Below are positions 27,039 to 36,036 of a stretch of DNA of 64,000 nt, piece after piece; within the stretch, counting starts at the first letter, position 1; every line of letters starts with the position of its first letter. Made by a program: the position numbers and the translations under genes. The stretch comes from an uncultured Alphaproteobacteria bacterium. GTDB taxonomy: Bacteria > Pseudomonadota > Alphaproteobacteria > HIMB59 > GCA-002718135. The stretch covers positions 62,001 to 126,000 of the forward strand of contig CACMQS010000001.1 in the NCBI GenBank assembly GCA_902615845.1, written 5' to 3'. The notes under the pieces were generated by a model. That model saw only the letters and a list, made by a program, of their open reading frames with translations. It was not told the origin of the DNA and did no database searches.

Positions 27039-27926
27039 ATGAATAATAATGTAAAAGCTATTATTTTAGCTTTAGTTGCTTCTGTATCAGGGGTAATAAT
27101 GAACGTTCTTATTAAATTTTCCCTTCAGGATATAAATGTATTTACTGCTGGATTTTTAAGATTTTTTTTTGGATTTATTTTAATTCTTCCTTTTATTTTT
27201 TATTCTAAATTAGAAAATTTTAAGACACCAAATTTAAAAATTCATTTAACAAGAGGTATTTTAAATATACCAATGATGTTGTTAGGTTTTTCGGCACTTC
27301 AATTTATACCTTTAGAACAAATTAAAGCTATTTCATTTGTTACTCCTATAATCGTTGTTGTTTTAAGTGTTATATTTTTAAAAGAAAAAATTTATTTAAT
27401 TCGTATTGGAGCGTTGATAATTGGTTTAATTGGAGTTTTTGTAATATTAAGACCAGGTATTGTTCCTATTAATGTAGGAGCATATTTGGTCTTATGCTCT
27501 TGTTCAATTTGGTCAGTAGTTGTTATAATTACCAAATTTGCAGCAAGAGTTGACAGTGCATTCACAATATTATCTTACCAGTACACTTTGGTAACATTTT
27601 TATCATTTCCAATTGCTTTATATTTTTGGCAATCACCATCATCACAAACTTTAATTTATTTAATATTTGCTGGTATAGCTGGAACAATAGTACATCTTTG
27701 TATTAATACGGCTTATAAATTAACAGATCTTTCTGTTTTACAACCTGTTAACTTTTCTCGATTATTAATAGCATCATTATTTGGTTTTTTAATCTTTGAT
27801 GAAATACCTGATATTTGGACAATTATTGGAGGATTAATAATTTTTTCATCTATACTAATTATTACTTATAGAGAAAATTATCTAAAAAAAGATATAGCAA
27901 AGCAATCAATTCCAGTTAAGCTTTAA
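27039..27926 (+). CDS. EamA/DMT-family transporter (tandem copy 1)
   Basis: A 295-residue protein with ten predicted helices and two EamA repeats. Clear family motifs are FLRFFFGFILILPF and the repeat-end ALIIGLIGVFVILRPG. It is a paralogue of the next gene; both begin MNNN-(V/I)-KA and align throughout with roughly half of the positions identical by eye. Members export or import small metabolites, and the cargo is unknown. It starts 3 bases after dmdA, so it is likely in the same transcript. Confidence 0.88.
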   Translation: MNNNVKAIILALVASVSGVIMNVLIKFSLQDINVFTAGFLRFFFGFILILPFIFYSKLENFKTPNLKIHLTRGILNIPMMLLGFSALQFIPLEQIKAISFVTPIIVVVLSVIFLKEKIYLIRIGALIIGLIGVFVILRPGIVPINVGAYLVLCSCSIWSVVVIITKFAARVDSAFTILSYQYTLVTFLSFPIALYFWQSPSSQTLIYLIFAGIAGTIVHLCINTAYKLTDLSVLQPVNFSRLLIASLFGFLIFDEIPDIWTIIGGLIIFSSILIITYRENYLKKDIAKQSIPVKL

Positions 27927-27931
27927 AATTT

Positions 27932-28819
27932 ATGAATAATAATATCAAAGCTGTTCTATTAACAATTTCAGCATCATTCTTTGCAGTGTTGATGGAGGCG
28001 TTAATTAAAGCGGCACAATATGATTCAAATGTATATACCATAGGTTTTTTTAGATTTTTTTTTGGTTTTTTAATAATTCTTCCTTATTTAGTAATCAAAA
28101 AATTTAACACATATAAAACTAAAAATTTAAAGTTTTACATTATTAGAGGTGCTTTTAACATACCTGTGATGATCTTAGGTTTTGGTGCATTAGTCTATGT
28201 TCCTTTAGAACAATTTAAAGCTATGCATTTTTTAAGTCCAATAATTGTTGTACTTTTGAGTTTTATTATTTTTAGAGAGCAAATATATAGATTTAGAATT
28301 TTTGCTTTAATAATTGGTTTCTTAGGAATGTTAATTATTGTGAGGCCTGGTTATGTTGATTTTAATATTGGCACTATAATGATTCTAGTTTCATTAACTT
28401 TTTGGTCATTTATAATTATTTTATCAAAATTTGTATCTAAAGATGATTCTCCTATTACAATGGTAACTTATCAATACACTTTAATGACTATTTTCGCTTT
28501 TCCTTTAGCAATTTATTTTTGGCAAATGCCATCCTTAATATCTATATTACTTGTATTTATTGCTGCAGCATCGGGAACAATACTGCATTTATGTCTTGGA
28601 TTGGCTTATAAATATGCTGACTTATCTGTAACTCAACCAATTTGGTTTACAGGTTTAATATTTGGCTCAGGATTTGGTTATTTTGTTTTTAATGAAATAC
28701 CGGATTTTTGGACTTGGATAGGAGGAATAGTTGTTTTTAGTTCTGTTTTAGTAATAACTTATTTTGAAAAAAATAAAGAAGAAAAAAACAAAAAAAATAT
28801 TTTAAGTTCTGTAGAATAG
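27932..28819 (+). CDS. EamA/DMT-family transporter (tandem copy 2)
   Basis: A 295-residue ten-helix carrier, the tandem duplicate of the preceding gene, with the same length and helix spacing (FFRFFFGFLIILPY, LIIGFLGMLIIVRPG). The C-terminal tail is lysine-rich and cytoplasmic. It lies 5 bases after copy 1 and 20 bases before the GH127 gene. It therefore bridges the DMSP gene and the arabinose genes in one apparent operon. The substrate is unknown. Confidence 0.88.
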   Translation: MNNNIKAVLLTISASFFAVLMEALIKAAQYDSNVYTIGFFRFFFGFLIILPYLVIKKFNTYKTKNLKFYIIRGAFNIPVMILGFGALVYVPLEQFKAMHFLSPIIVVLLSFIIFREQIYRFRIFALIIGFLGMLIIVRPGYVDFNIGTIMILVSLTFWSFIIILSKFVSKDDSPITMVTYQYTLMTIFAFPLAIYFWQMPSLISILLVFIAAASGTILHLCLGLAYKYADLSVTQPIWFTGLIFGSGFGYFVFNEIPDFWTWIGGIVVFSSVLVITYFEKNKEEKNKKNILSSVE

Positions 28820-28839
28820 TATTTAATATTAGAATATTT

Positions 28840-30816
28840 ATGGAACTTGACAAAGTAAGAATTAATCATGGCTTTTGGAAAAAACGTAAAGATTTAAACA
28901 TTAATTCATCATTTTATGCAGTATTAAATTCTTTTAAAAAATCTGGAAGAATTCGAGCACTAACAAATGAACATTATAGCAATCAAAAACCTCATATATT
29001 TTGGGAGTCAGATTTAGCAAAATTAATGGAAGGTGCATTTTTTACAATGCAACAAAAAAAAAATAAAAAATTATTAGAAATTTGTAATTTAATAATAGAT
29101 AAAATCATTTCTAATCAAGAGAAGAATGGTTACTTAAATTTTTATTTTTCTTTTCATGAGCCTAAAAATAAATTTACTAATTTAAGAGATAGACACGAAT
29201 TATATTGTGCTGGACATCTATTAGAGTCTGCAATAGAGCATTGTAAGGCTACTGGTGATAAAAGATTTTTTAATTCTATAGAAAAATATGTAGACCATAT
29301 AATTTCAATATTTGGAAAAGCAAAAGGAAAAAAAAGAGGATATCCTGGACACCAAGAAATCGAATTAGCTCTAATAAAAGCATATAATTTTACAAAAAAG
29401 AAAAAGTTTCTTAATCTAGCTACATATTTTATAGATGAGAGAGGGACCGATAATAAAAATAATAAACATTACTTTATAGAAGAAAGAAAAAAAATTTTAA
29501 AAAAAGAGGTTGATTTTGATCCATCAAACTTGCCTGCATCAATTAGGGATTTACTCAATTTTGGTCCAGATCCTCATGGTACTACATCAGGTAAATTAGG
29601 AGATTTACAAGGAAGTGTTTTTAGAGATTTAGAATATTGGCAATCACATTTAGAGCCAATTAATCAAAATACTGCAGAGGGTCATTCTGTTAGAGCTCTA
29701 TATATGTTTACAGCTATGGCTGATTTAGCAAGAATAAATAAAAATAAAAAATTGCTTAAAACTTGTAAAACTTTATGGAGAAATATTGTTGATAAAAGAA
29801 TGTACATCCATAGTGGCGTAGGTAGTGCGCATATTGGAGAAAGATTTAGTTTTGACTATGATTTACCAAACGATATGGCCTATGCTGAAACTTGTGCAAC
29901 AATTGCATTAATCTATTTTGCAAATCGACTTTCCAAAACTGAACTTAATAGTGAGTACGCTGATATAATTGAAAATAGTTTATACAATTTATTATTAGCT
30001 AGCACATCTCAAGATGGAAAAGGTTTCTTTTATGATAATTACTTAGAATGTAATCCTGGCTTTTTGCATTTTCAACAAAGACGACACGGTGTTAGAGATG
30101 AATACCATACCTGTTCTTGTTGCCCACCAAATATTACTCGATTTATAGCGAGTATGGATATGTATATTTATAATGAATATAGAAATAGTCTAGTTGTGGA
30201 TCAGTATATTTCATCTGAGTTAAATATATTAGAGGGTGAGCAAGGATTGAAATTAAATCAAATAAGTGATTTTCCTGAAAAAGGCTATTCTAAAATTAAT
30301 ATTTTACAATCCAATAACAAAAAATCATATATTTATTTTCGTATTCCTTCGTGGGACAAAAATATGAAAATATTTATTAATAATAAAAAAATAAAGTATG
30401 AAATATTTAATGGTTATGCAAAAATTAAATATCTTTGGAAAAAGGGGGATAAAATTGAATTATTTTTTAATTTTGAACCAAGACTAGTTCGAACAAATCC
30501 AAATGTTAGATATAATATAAGAAAAGCTTGTTTGTTCAGAGGTCCAGTTCTTTATTGTCTAGAGGAAAAAGATAATGGAAAGAACTTAAATAAATTCATG
30601 TTGGATTCTTCAAATAATATAACTGAAAAAAATATAAATATTAATTCACAAAAAATTGTTTCATTATTAACAAAGGGTTATTTATATAAAGATACAAAAA
30701 AACTGTATTTAAATGATAAACCTAAGTATTCTAAAATAAATATTAAATTTATTCCATATTATAAATGGTCTAATAGAGGAGAAAATGAAATGTTAGTTTG
30801 GGTTAATGAAATATAA
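28840..30816 (+). CDS. GH127 beta-L-arabinofuranosidase family glycoside hydrolase
   Basis: A 658-residue protein of the DUF1680/GH127 family. It has the zinc-cysteine active site known from Bifidobacterium HypBA1. Glu350 and Cys352 (in YAETCA) and Cys427-Cys428 (in CSCCPPN) match the four zinc ligands, Cys427 being the nucleophile. Glu334 in HIGERF matches the acid/base at the same 16-residue spacing. It would release terminal L-arabinofuranose. No signal peptide is seen, so it should act in the cytoplasm. It overlaps the next gene by 11 bases. Confidence 0.88.
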   Translation: MELDKVRINHGFWKKRKDLNINSSFYAVLNSFKKSGRIRALTNEHYSNQKPHIFWESDLAKLMEGAFFTMQQKKNKKLLEICNLIIDKIISNQEKNGYLNFYFSFHEPKNKFTNLRDRHELYCAGHLLESAIEHCKATGDKRFFNSIEKYVDHIISIFGKAKGKKRGYPGHQEIELALIKAYNFTKKKKFLNLATYFIDERGTDNKNNKHYFIEERKKILKKEVDFDPSNLPASIRDLLNFGPDPHGTTSGKLGDLQGSVFRDLEYWQSHLEPINQNTAEGHSVRALYMFTAMADLARINKNKKLLKTCKTLWRNIVDKRMYIHSGVGSAHIGERFSFDYDLPNDMAYAETCATIALIYFANRLSKTELNSEYADIIENSLYNLLLASTSQDGKGFFYDNYLECNPGFLHFQQRRHGVRDEYHTCSCCPPNITRFIASMDMYIYNEYRNSLVVDQYISSELNILEGEQGLKLNQISDFPEKGYSKINILQSNNKKSYIYFRIPSWDKNMKIFINNKKIKYEIFNGYAKIKYLWKKGDKIELFFNFEPRLVRTNPNVRYNIRKACLFRGPVLYCLEEKDNGKNLNKFMLDSSNNITEKNININSQKIVSLLTKGYLYKDTKKLYLNDKPKYSKINIKFIPYYKWSNRGENEMLVWVNEI

Positions 30817-31720
30817 ATATTTTGGAATGTGGCCTGTTGCACCCACTCCATTTCACGATAATGGGGAGGTAGACTATGATGGGATGGGAAGAGTTTTGGA
30901 ATGTATGATTGATCAAAAAGTTCAGGGAATATGCATTCTTGCTAATTACTCTGAACAATTTTTACTCTCAGATGATGAAAGAGAAAAATTAACAAAACTT
31001 TGTATGAAAAAAATTGATGGTAGAGTTAAAACAATTGTTACTGTCTCTCATTTTGCTACTGACATTGTGCGACCTCGAGCAGAATTAGCAAAATCACTGG
31101 GCGCTGATATTATAATGATGATGCCTCCTTATCATGGTTCATTGTTAAAGGGTAATCCAGATCAAATATTTGAACAGTTTAATGAAATTTCTAAAGTTGG
31201 TATACCAATTATGATACAAGATGCACCTTTATCTGGAATTGAGCTTTCCGTACCCCTTCTTACAAAAATGATCAATGAAATTGAACAACTAACATGCTTT
31301 AAAATTGAAAGTGCTAATGCAGCATCAAAAATAAGAGCTCTTATAAAAAATTGCAGTTCTAGATTAGATGCACCTTTTGATGGTGAAGAAAGTATTACTT
31401 TATATGCGGACTTAGAAGCTGGAATTTCTGGTAGTATGAGCTCAGCATTACTTCCCGAAAAAATAGCTCCAGTAATTGATCAATTTTGGAATAATGAAAA
31501 AGATAAAGCTGAAGAAGTCTATAACAGTATTCTTCCTTTAATAAATTTTGAAAACAGACAATGTGGTTTCAGAGCTACTAAAACAGTAATGAAAGAGGGT
31601 GGTGTAATAAAATCAGATTTTTGCAGAGATCCTATCAAGCCTTTAGATTTAGATACAAAAAAATTATTACTTAATTTTGCTAAAAGATATGATTTACTTA
31701 CTTATAAATGGGGTAAATAG
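30806..31720 (+). CDS. L-2-keto-3-deoxyarabonate dehydratase (DapA-family aldolase/dehydratase)
   Basis: A 304-residue DHDPS-superfamily TIM barrel. The Schiff-base lysine is Lys166 in CFKIES. Stretches such as ILANYSEQFLLSDDER, MMPPYHGSLLKG, MIQDAPLSG and LINFENRQCGF agree with L-2-keto-3-deoxyarabonate dehydratase of Azospirillum as I remember it. That enzyme turns L-KDA into 2-oxoglutarate semialdehyde in non-phosphorylative L-arabinose breakdown. Its overlap with the arabinofuranosidase gene supports this. The L-arabinose dehydrogenase, arabonate dehydratase and semialdehyde dehydrogenase are not in view. Confidence 0.8.
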   Translation: MKYKYFGMWPVAPTPFHDNGEVDYDGMGRVLECMIDQKVQGICILANYSEQFLLSDDEREKLTKLCMKKIDGRVKTIVTVSHFATDIVRPRAELAKSLGADIIMMMPPYHGSLLKGNPDQIFEQFNEISKVGIPIMIQDAPLSGIELSVPLLTKMINEIEQLTCFKIESANAASKIRALIKNCSSRLDAPFDGEESITLYADLEAGISGSMSSALLPEKIAPVIDQFWNNEKDKAEEVYNSILPLINFENRQCGFRATKTVMKEGGVIKSDFCRDPIKPLDLDTKKLLLNFAKRYDLLTYKWGK

Positions 31721-31764
31721 TAAAATTTAATTGACAAATATTATTTAAAAATTACTTATTAATA

Positions 31765-32283
31765 ATGCGTAGCGTATTTGAAGGTTTACTTGAAAGAGCA
31801 ATGTTTTCGAGCAGATGGGCATTAGCTCCTGTTTATGTTGCTCTATGTCTTACTTTACTAGTCATCACATATAAAGTTATCGCGTTATTCATTTATGAGA
31901 TTACACACTTAAATGAACTAACGTTAAATGAACTTCTTGTATTTGTATTACATATTGTTGACTTAGCTCTTGTTGGCAATTTAGTTTTAATGGTGATATT
32001 TGCAGGCTATGAAAATTTTGTTTCAAAAATTGATATCGCAAATCAGTCTGAAGATAAGCCAGAGTGGATGGGTAAACTAGATTTTTCAGGTTTAAAATTA
32101 AAACTTATTGCCTCAATCGTTGCCATTTCAAGTATCGGTTTGCTAGAAGCTTTTATCGATGTTGGTTCAAAAACATCAGAAGAAATTTACTTAATGATAT
32201 TTATTCATGCTGTATTTATTTTATCAGGTTTAGTTATAGCAATAATGGATTATATTAGCGGAATTACTAAACATCACCCATAA
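31765..32283 (+). CDS. YqhA/UPF0114-family membrane protein
   Basis: A 172-residue inner-membrane protein with about four helices. The N-terminus LLERAMFSSRWALAPVYVAL and the central HIVDLALVGNLVLMV are the UPF0114/YqhA hallmark. The function is unknown. It lies 12 bases upstream of a nucleotide cyclase gene in the same direction and may belong to the signalling cluster that follows. Confidence 0.88.
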   Translation: MRSVFEGLLERAMFSSRWALAPVYVALCLTLLVITYKVIALFIYEITHLNELTLNELLVFVLHIVDLALVGNLVLMVIFAGYENFVSKIDIANQSEDKPEWMGKLDFSGLKLKLIASIVAISSIGLLEAFIDVGSKTSEEIYLMIFIHAVFILSGLVIAIMDYISGITKHHP

Positions 32284-32294
32284 TTTAAAAAATA

Positions 32295-33581
32295 ATGAAA
32301 CTTGATAAGTTTTTTGACAAAAAAACTGTCATTGATTTAAGTTTTTTTAATTTCTCTAATGCTGTAACTGCAGCATATTTTGCCAATCGAAATTTAGAAG
32401 TTTTGCGAGTAAATAAAAACTTTAAAAAATTTTTTCCTATTCTTAAAACTGTTAATAATATTCCTTTTACTAGTATATTAGAGCAGCTTGGAGTTGCAGA
32501 TAAATATATTAAAAATTTTAAACAAAATTTAGAAAAAAATGGTTTTGTTATTATCCCTAAAATAGAAATTAAAATTGGTGATGAAATAAAAGTATATTCT
32601 TTACTTTCTGCTTATACTGAAAACAAAGATTTCCCTTTTTTAAATGGTATACAAGGACAATTTGTTGATCGAACAGATGAATATAATCTTCGAAGGGAGA
32701 AGGAAGAATTACTTGATCAAAAATTAAAAGATAGAGAATTGATTGAGGAAAAAACGAAAAGATTAGAAAATATTGCTAATAGGTTATCAAAATATCTTTC
32801 ACCTCAAGTATATAAGTCTATTTTTGATGAAGAAGAGTCAGGTAAAAAAACAAAAGAAAACTATGTAAGGAAAAATTTAACAATATTTTTCTCTGATATT
32901 GTAAATTTTACTGATTTATCTGATTCATTAGAAGCAGAAAAACTTGCTCTAATCTTAAATAATTATCTAAGTGAAATGAGTTTAATTGCAATAAATTCAA
33001 ATGCTACAATTGATAAATTTATAGGTGATGCAATTCTGTCTTTTCATGGCGCTCCAGAAACACTAGGAGATGAAAACGATGCTATAAATTGCATAAGTAT
33101 GGCATTAGAAATGAAAGAACGAGTTGATGAGCTTCAATCATTTTGGGTTAGACAAGGTGTTAAAGATGGATTGAGAGTGAGATACGGCATTTCTTCTGGA
33201 TTTGCAAATGTTGGAGATTTTGGATCTAGTGTAATGAGTGATTATACGGCTATAGGTTCTTCTGTAAATTTAGCTTCTAGATTGCAATCTATTGCACCAG
33301 AAAATGAAATTATAATCTCTGATACAACCTATAATTTAGTAAAAAATCAAATAAATTGTGAAGAGTATGAAGAAATAACTCCTAAAGGTTTTGTTAGGCC
33401 TGTTAAAACTTACAAAGTAATTAGTTTTAAAAATAAAACTAATATTAAAACAAAAAAATCATATTCAAAAAAAGGAAACCATGTAGATATTCAAATATTT
33501 GATAGTTCTGACATGAAGGCTGCAATGAAAGAATTAAAAAAACTACAAGAAGATTTTAGTAAAGAAATTGACGAAGAGTAG
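32295..33581 (+). CDS. PAS-linked class III adenylate/guanylate cyclase
   Basis: The 428 residues show a PAS-like sensor (about 15-120), a short coiled coil (about 130-165) and a class III cyclase domain (about 190-380). The domain has the first metal aspartate in FFSDIVNFTD, the second in IDKFIGDAIL, and the transition-state Asn/Arg in SSVNLASRL. It lacks membrane helices, so it should act in the cytoplasm, sensing a ligand through PAS. It faces a cyclic-nucleotide-binding MscS channel gene that ends 10 bases away, so its product may gate that channel. Whether it makes cAMP or cGMP is not decided here. Confidence 0.88.
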   Translation: MKLDKFFDKKTVIDLSFFNFSNAVTAAYFANRNLEVLRVNKNFKKFFPILKTVNNIPFTSILEQLGVADKYIKNFKQNLEKNGFVIIPKIEIKIGDEIKVYSLLSAYTENKDFPFLNGIQGQFVDRTDEYNLRREKEELLDQKLKDRELIEEKTKRLENIANRLSKYLSPQVYKSIFDEEESGKKTKENYVRKNLTIFFSDIVNFTDLSDSLEAEKLALILNNYLSEMSLIAINSNATIDKFIGDAILSFHGAPETLGDENDAINCISMALEMKERVDELQSFWVRQGVKDGLRVRYGISSGFANVGDFGSSVMSDYTAIGSSVNLASRLQSIAPENEIIISDTTYNLVKNQINCEEYEEITPKGFVRPVKTYKVISFKNKTNIKTKKSYSKKGNHVDIQIFDSSDMKAAMKELKKLQEDFSKEIDEE

Positions 33582-33591
33582 GGGATTTATT

Positions 33592-35262
33592 CTATTTTAA
33601 AAAATTTATTATTGCATTCTTAATATCATTAACAAGATTTTTATTTTCATCTTTAGTTAATTGGCTTTCATTTTTTTTCTTATCAAGTTTTAACTTTCTT
33701 TGTGCTAAAATATTTGCAACATAATCATACACATTAGGGTTTTTAGAAAATATATCTTTTATTATATCCTTGCTTACTTTTATAACTATGCAAGGAGTTT
33801 CAGCTATAACATTAGCAGACCTGGGTTCACCGGTAAGAAGACTTCCTTCACCAACAAAGTCCCCAACACCAAGTTTAGCTAAAAATACTTTATCTTTATT
33901 TTCATTATCTAAGTAAACAGATACTACTCCGTCATTTATAACGTAAAGAGAATCTCCAGAATCATTTTGTTTAATAATGTAATCATCTTTTTCAAAATGG
34001 AGTCTTTCAGCATTTTCAGCAATTTCATCTAAATCTTCAGAATTTAAAGACATAAAAATAGGAATTTTTTGAAGTAGGACTCTATTTTTTACCGACTCAT
34101 TATAAGGATTAAATTCACTAACCTGTCTTTTTTCAAAATCTTCTCGACTTCTGTGTGTGTCAAGAGCATGTAGTCCTGTATCTTCTTCAAGTTTTCCATA
34201 AAGTTTACCCGCTGACATTTGAACGCCTGCATGTCTTAAGGTTTTATGTATTTCCATCATCACGCTATCTTGCATCGAATTTTTTAAAATTCTTTTTGTG
34301 CAATCAAAAGCAACAACAAATTCTAATCCAAACTCATTAGCACCTATAAAACGAACCCACTGTAAATTTAATTGCTCTCTACCATCAACTGGCTTAGCTT
34401 TTTTAAGAGCATTATAGAGTAACTTAGAGATATTTTCTGGGTCATGAGATGGATGAAAATATAATTTATTAAAAATATGAAATCCTTCACTCATTTTTTC
34501 TTTATCTTGTTTGCTCCAATTTGTTAAAATTGAATCTGCAACTATTTCATTTGGAATGATTACTTCAGTATTCTGAAATGTTCTTATTCTTGTACTTCTC
34601 CATGTAATATTTTCTACATAACCTGTTTTATCATCAACAGTAATCCAATCGTTTATCGCAAATGGTCTCTCAATATTTACAAAAATTCCTTTAATTAAAT
34701 CTGATAAGCTTGATTGTAAAGAAAGTGCAATAGCAGCAAAAACTATACCACCTGCAGCAAGTATACTTGTAAGTTCTAAATTAAAAACAAAGGATAAAAC
34801 TAAAAATGCAGGTATCGCAAATAATAAAAACTGAAAAAGAAATGTTATTATCTCAGGTATTGTTGTTCCTAATTTATCATTTAGTGATAATACTTCGTAT
34901 TTATAAAACATCATTATAAATATTGATGGAATAAAATATAAAGTTATCAGTAAGATTTTATCTGTAAGGTTACTTATAGTTTCATTAATAAACAAAAATT
35001 CTTTTTGAATAACTATATCATAGGAAAAATTTACCATTAGATAGGATAAAATGGGAAGTATAATGATAGTAAATAGTACTCGTGTAAATTTCTTTAATTT
35101 GTTTAGCTGTATTACAGAACCAATAATAAATACAGAAATGAGTATATATAATGAATTTAAAGTAACTGCATTATTATAAAATAATAGAATAGATAAAATA
35201 CATAATAAGCTTATTAAAATTATACTAATCTTAGATAGTAGGTAAAAAATGTTAATTTTCAT
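33592..35262 (-). CDS. MscS-family channel with C-terminal cyclic-nucleotide-binding domain
   Basis: A 556-residue protein with N-terminal membrane helices (about 8-175). An MscS pore helix and beta domain (about 150-370) include LTSILAAGGIVFAAIALSLQSS and WITVDDKTGYVENITWRST. A cyclic-nucleotide-binding domain (about 395-515) has the phosphate cassette VGEGSLLTGEPRSANV. Such bCNG channels are gated or modulated by cAMP rather than only by tension. Flanking cyclase genes support that. It is transcribed opposite to both neighbours, with 34 bases to the potassium channel gene start. Confidence 0.9.
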   Translation of the reverse strand: MKINIFYLLSKISIILISLLCILSILLFYNNAVTLNSLYILISVFIIGSVIQLNKLKKFTRVLFTIIILPILSYLMVNFSYDIVIQKEFLFINETISNLTDKILLITLYFIPSIFIMMFYKYEVLSLNDKLGTTIPEIITFLFQFLLFAIPAFLVLSFVFNLELTSILAAGGIVFAAIALSLQSSLSDLIKGIFVNIERPFAINDWITVDDKTGYVENITWRSTRIRTFQNTEVIIPNEIVADSILTNWSKQDKEKMSEGFHIFNKLYFHPSHDPENISKLLYNALKKAKPVDGREQLNLQWVRFIGANEFGLEFVVAFDCTKRILKNSMQDSVMMEIHKTLRHAGVQMSAGKLYGKLEEDTGLHALDTHRSREDFEKRQVSEFNPYNESVKNRVLLQKIPIFMSLNSEDLDEIAENAERLHFEKDDYIIKQNDSGDSLYVINDGVVSVYLDNENKDKVFLAKLGVGDFVGEGSLLTGEPRSANVIAETPCIVIKVSKDIIKDIFSKNPNVYDYVANILAQRKLKLDKKKNESQLTKDENKNLVNDIKNAIINFLK

Positions 35263-35296
35263 TTTGTAATTTTTGCTATAAAGAATTTATATAAAA

Positions 35297-36034
35297 ATGA
35301 ATTCATTTTCAAAGTATTTATTCGAACACTTGCATTTTGGTCTTGAAGAGAAGGATTTTACTCTTATTGAAAAAATTATATTCTTTCTCATTATATTGAA
35401 CTGTGTTTTTGTTGTTATTGAGTCAGAAAAATTGATTTATGAGCAATATAATCAGCTCTTTGACTCAGCAAAACTTTTTTTTGGTATAGTATTTTTAATT
35501 GAATATATTTGTAGGTTAATTGCCGTAGATCAAATTGATAGATTTAAAGGATTTAAAGGTAAGATAAAGTATATTTTTACTGTACCTGCTTTAATTGATG
35601 CAATTGCACTTATTCCATTATTTTTAATTGGTATCAATGAAGGTTTCTTAGTACGATTGTTAAGAGCTATAAGAATATTTAGCATCCTTCGTTTTGGGCG
35701 CTTTAGTGAGTCAGTAGATTTTATACTTCATGCAATATATGATAGACGTCATGAATTAATATTCTCACTGCTGCTTACTTTAAGTTTAATGTTATTGTCT
35801 GCAACTTTACTTTATGTTGTAGAAGGGGATTTGCAACCTGAAGCTTTTGGATCCATTCCAAGAGCTTTATGGGTTAGTGCTGCTGCTTTATTGTCCACTG
35901 GTTATGGTGATTATACTCCCATTACATTTTTAGGAAGATTTGCTGCAGTATGTACTGCATTATTTGGAATAGGGGCGGTTGCTTTACCAGCAGGTATATT
36001 GGCTAGTGCTTTTACCGAGAGAAAAAGAAAATAG
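35297..36034 (+). CDS. Voltage-gated potassium channel (Kv type, six helices)
   Basis: A 245-residue ion-channel protein with an S1-S4 sensor and a pore. The S4 segment reads RLLRAIRIFSILRFGRF, with an arginine every third position. The potassium selectivity filter is TGYGD (201-205). Length and layout resemble KvAP-like bacterial channels. It is divergent from the MscS-CNBD gene and lies in the cyclase/channel cluster. It has no cyclic-nucleotide domain of its own. Confidence 0.92.
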   Translation: MNSFSKYLFEHLHFGLEEKDFTLIEKIIFFLIILNCVFVVIESEKLIYEQYNQLFDSAKLFFGIVFLIEYICRLIAVDQIDRFKGFKGKIKYIFTVPALIDAIALIPLFLIGINEGFLVRLLRAIRIFSILRFGRFSESVDFILHAIYDRRHELIFSLLLTLSLMLLSATLLYVVEGDLQPEAFGSIPRALWVSAAALLSTGYGDYTPITFLGRFAAVCTALFGIGAVALPAGILASAFTERKRK

Positions 36035-36036
36035 GA

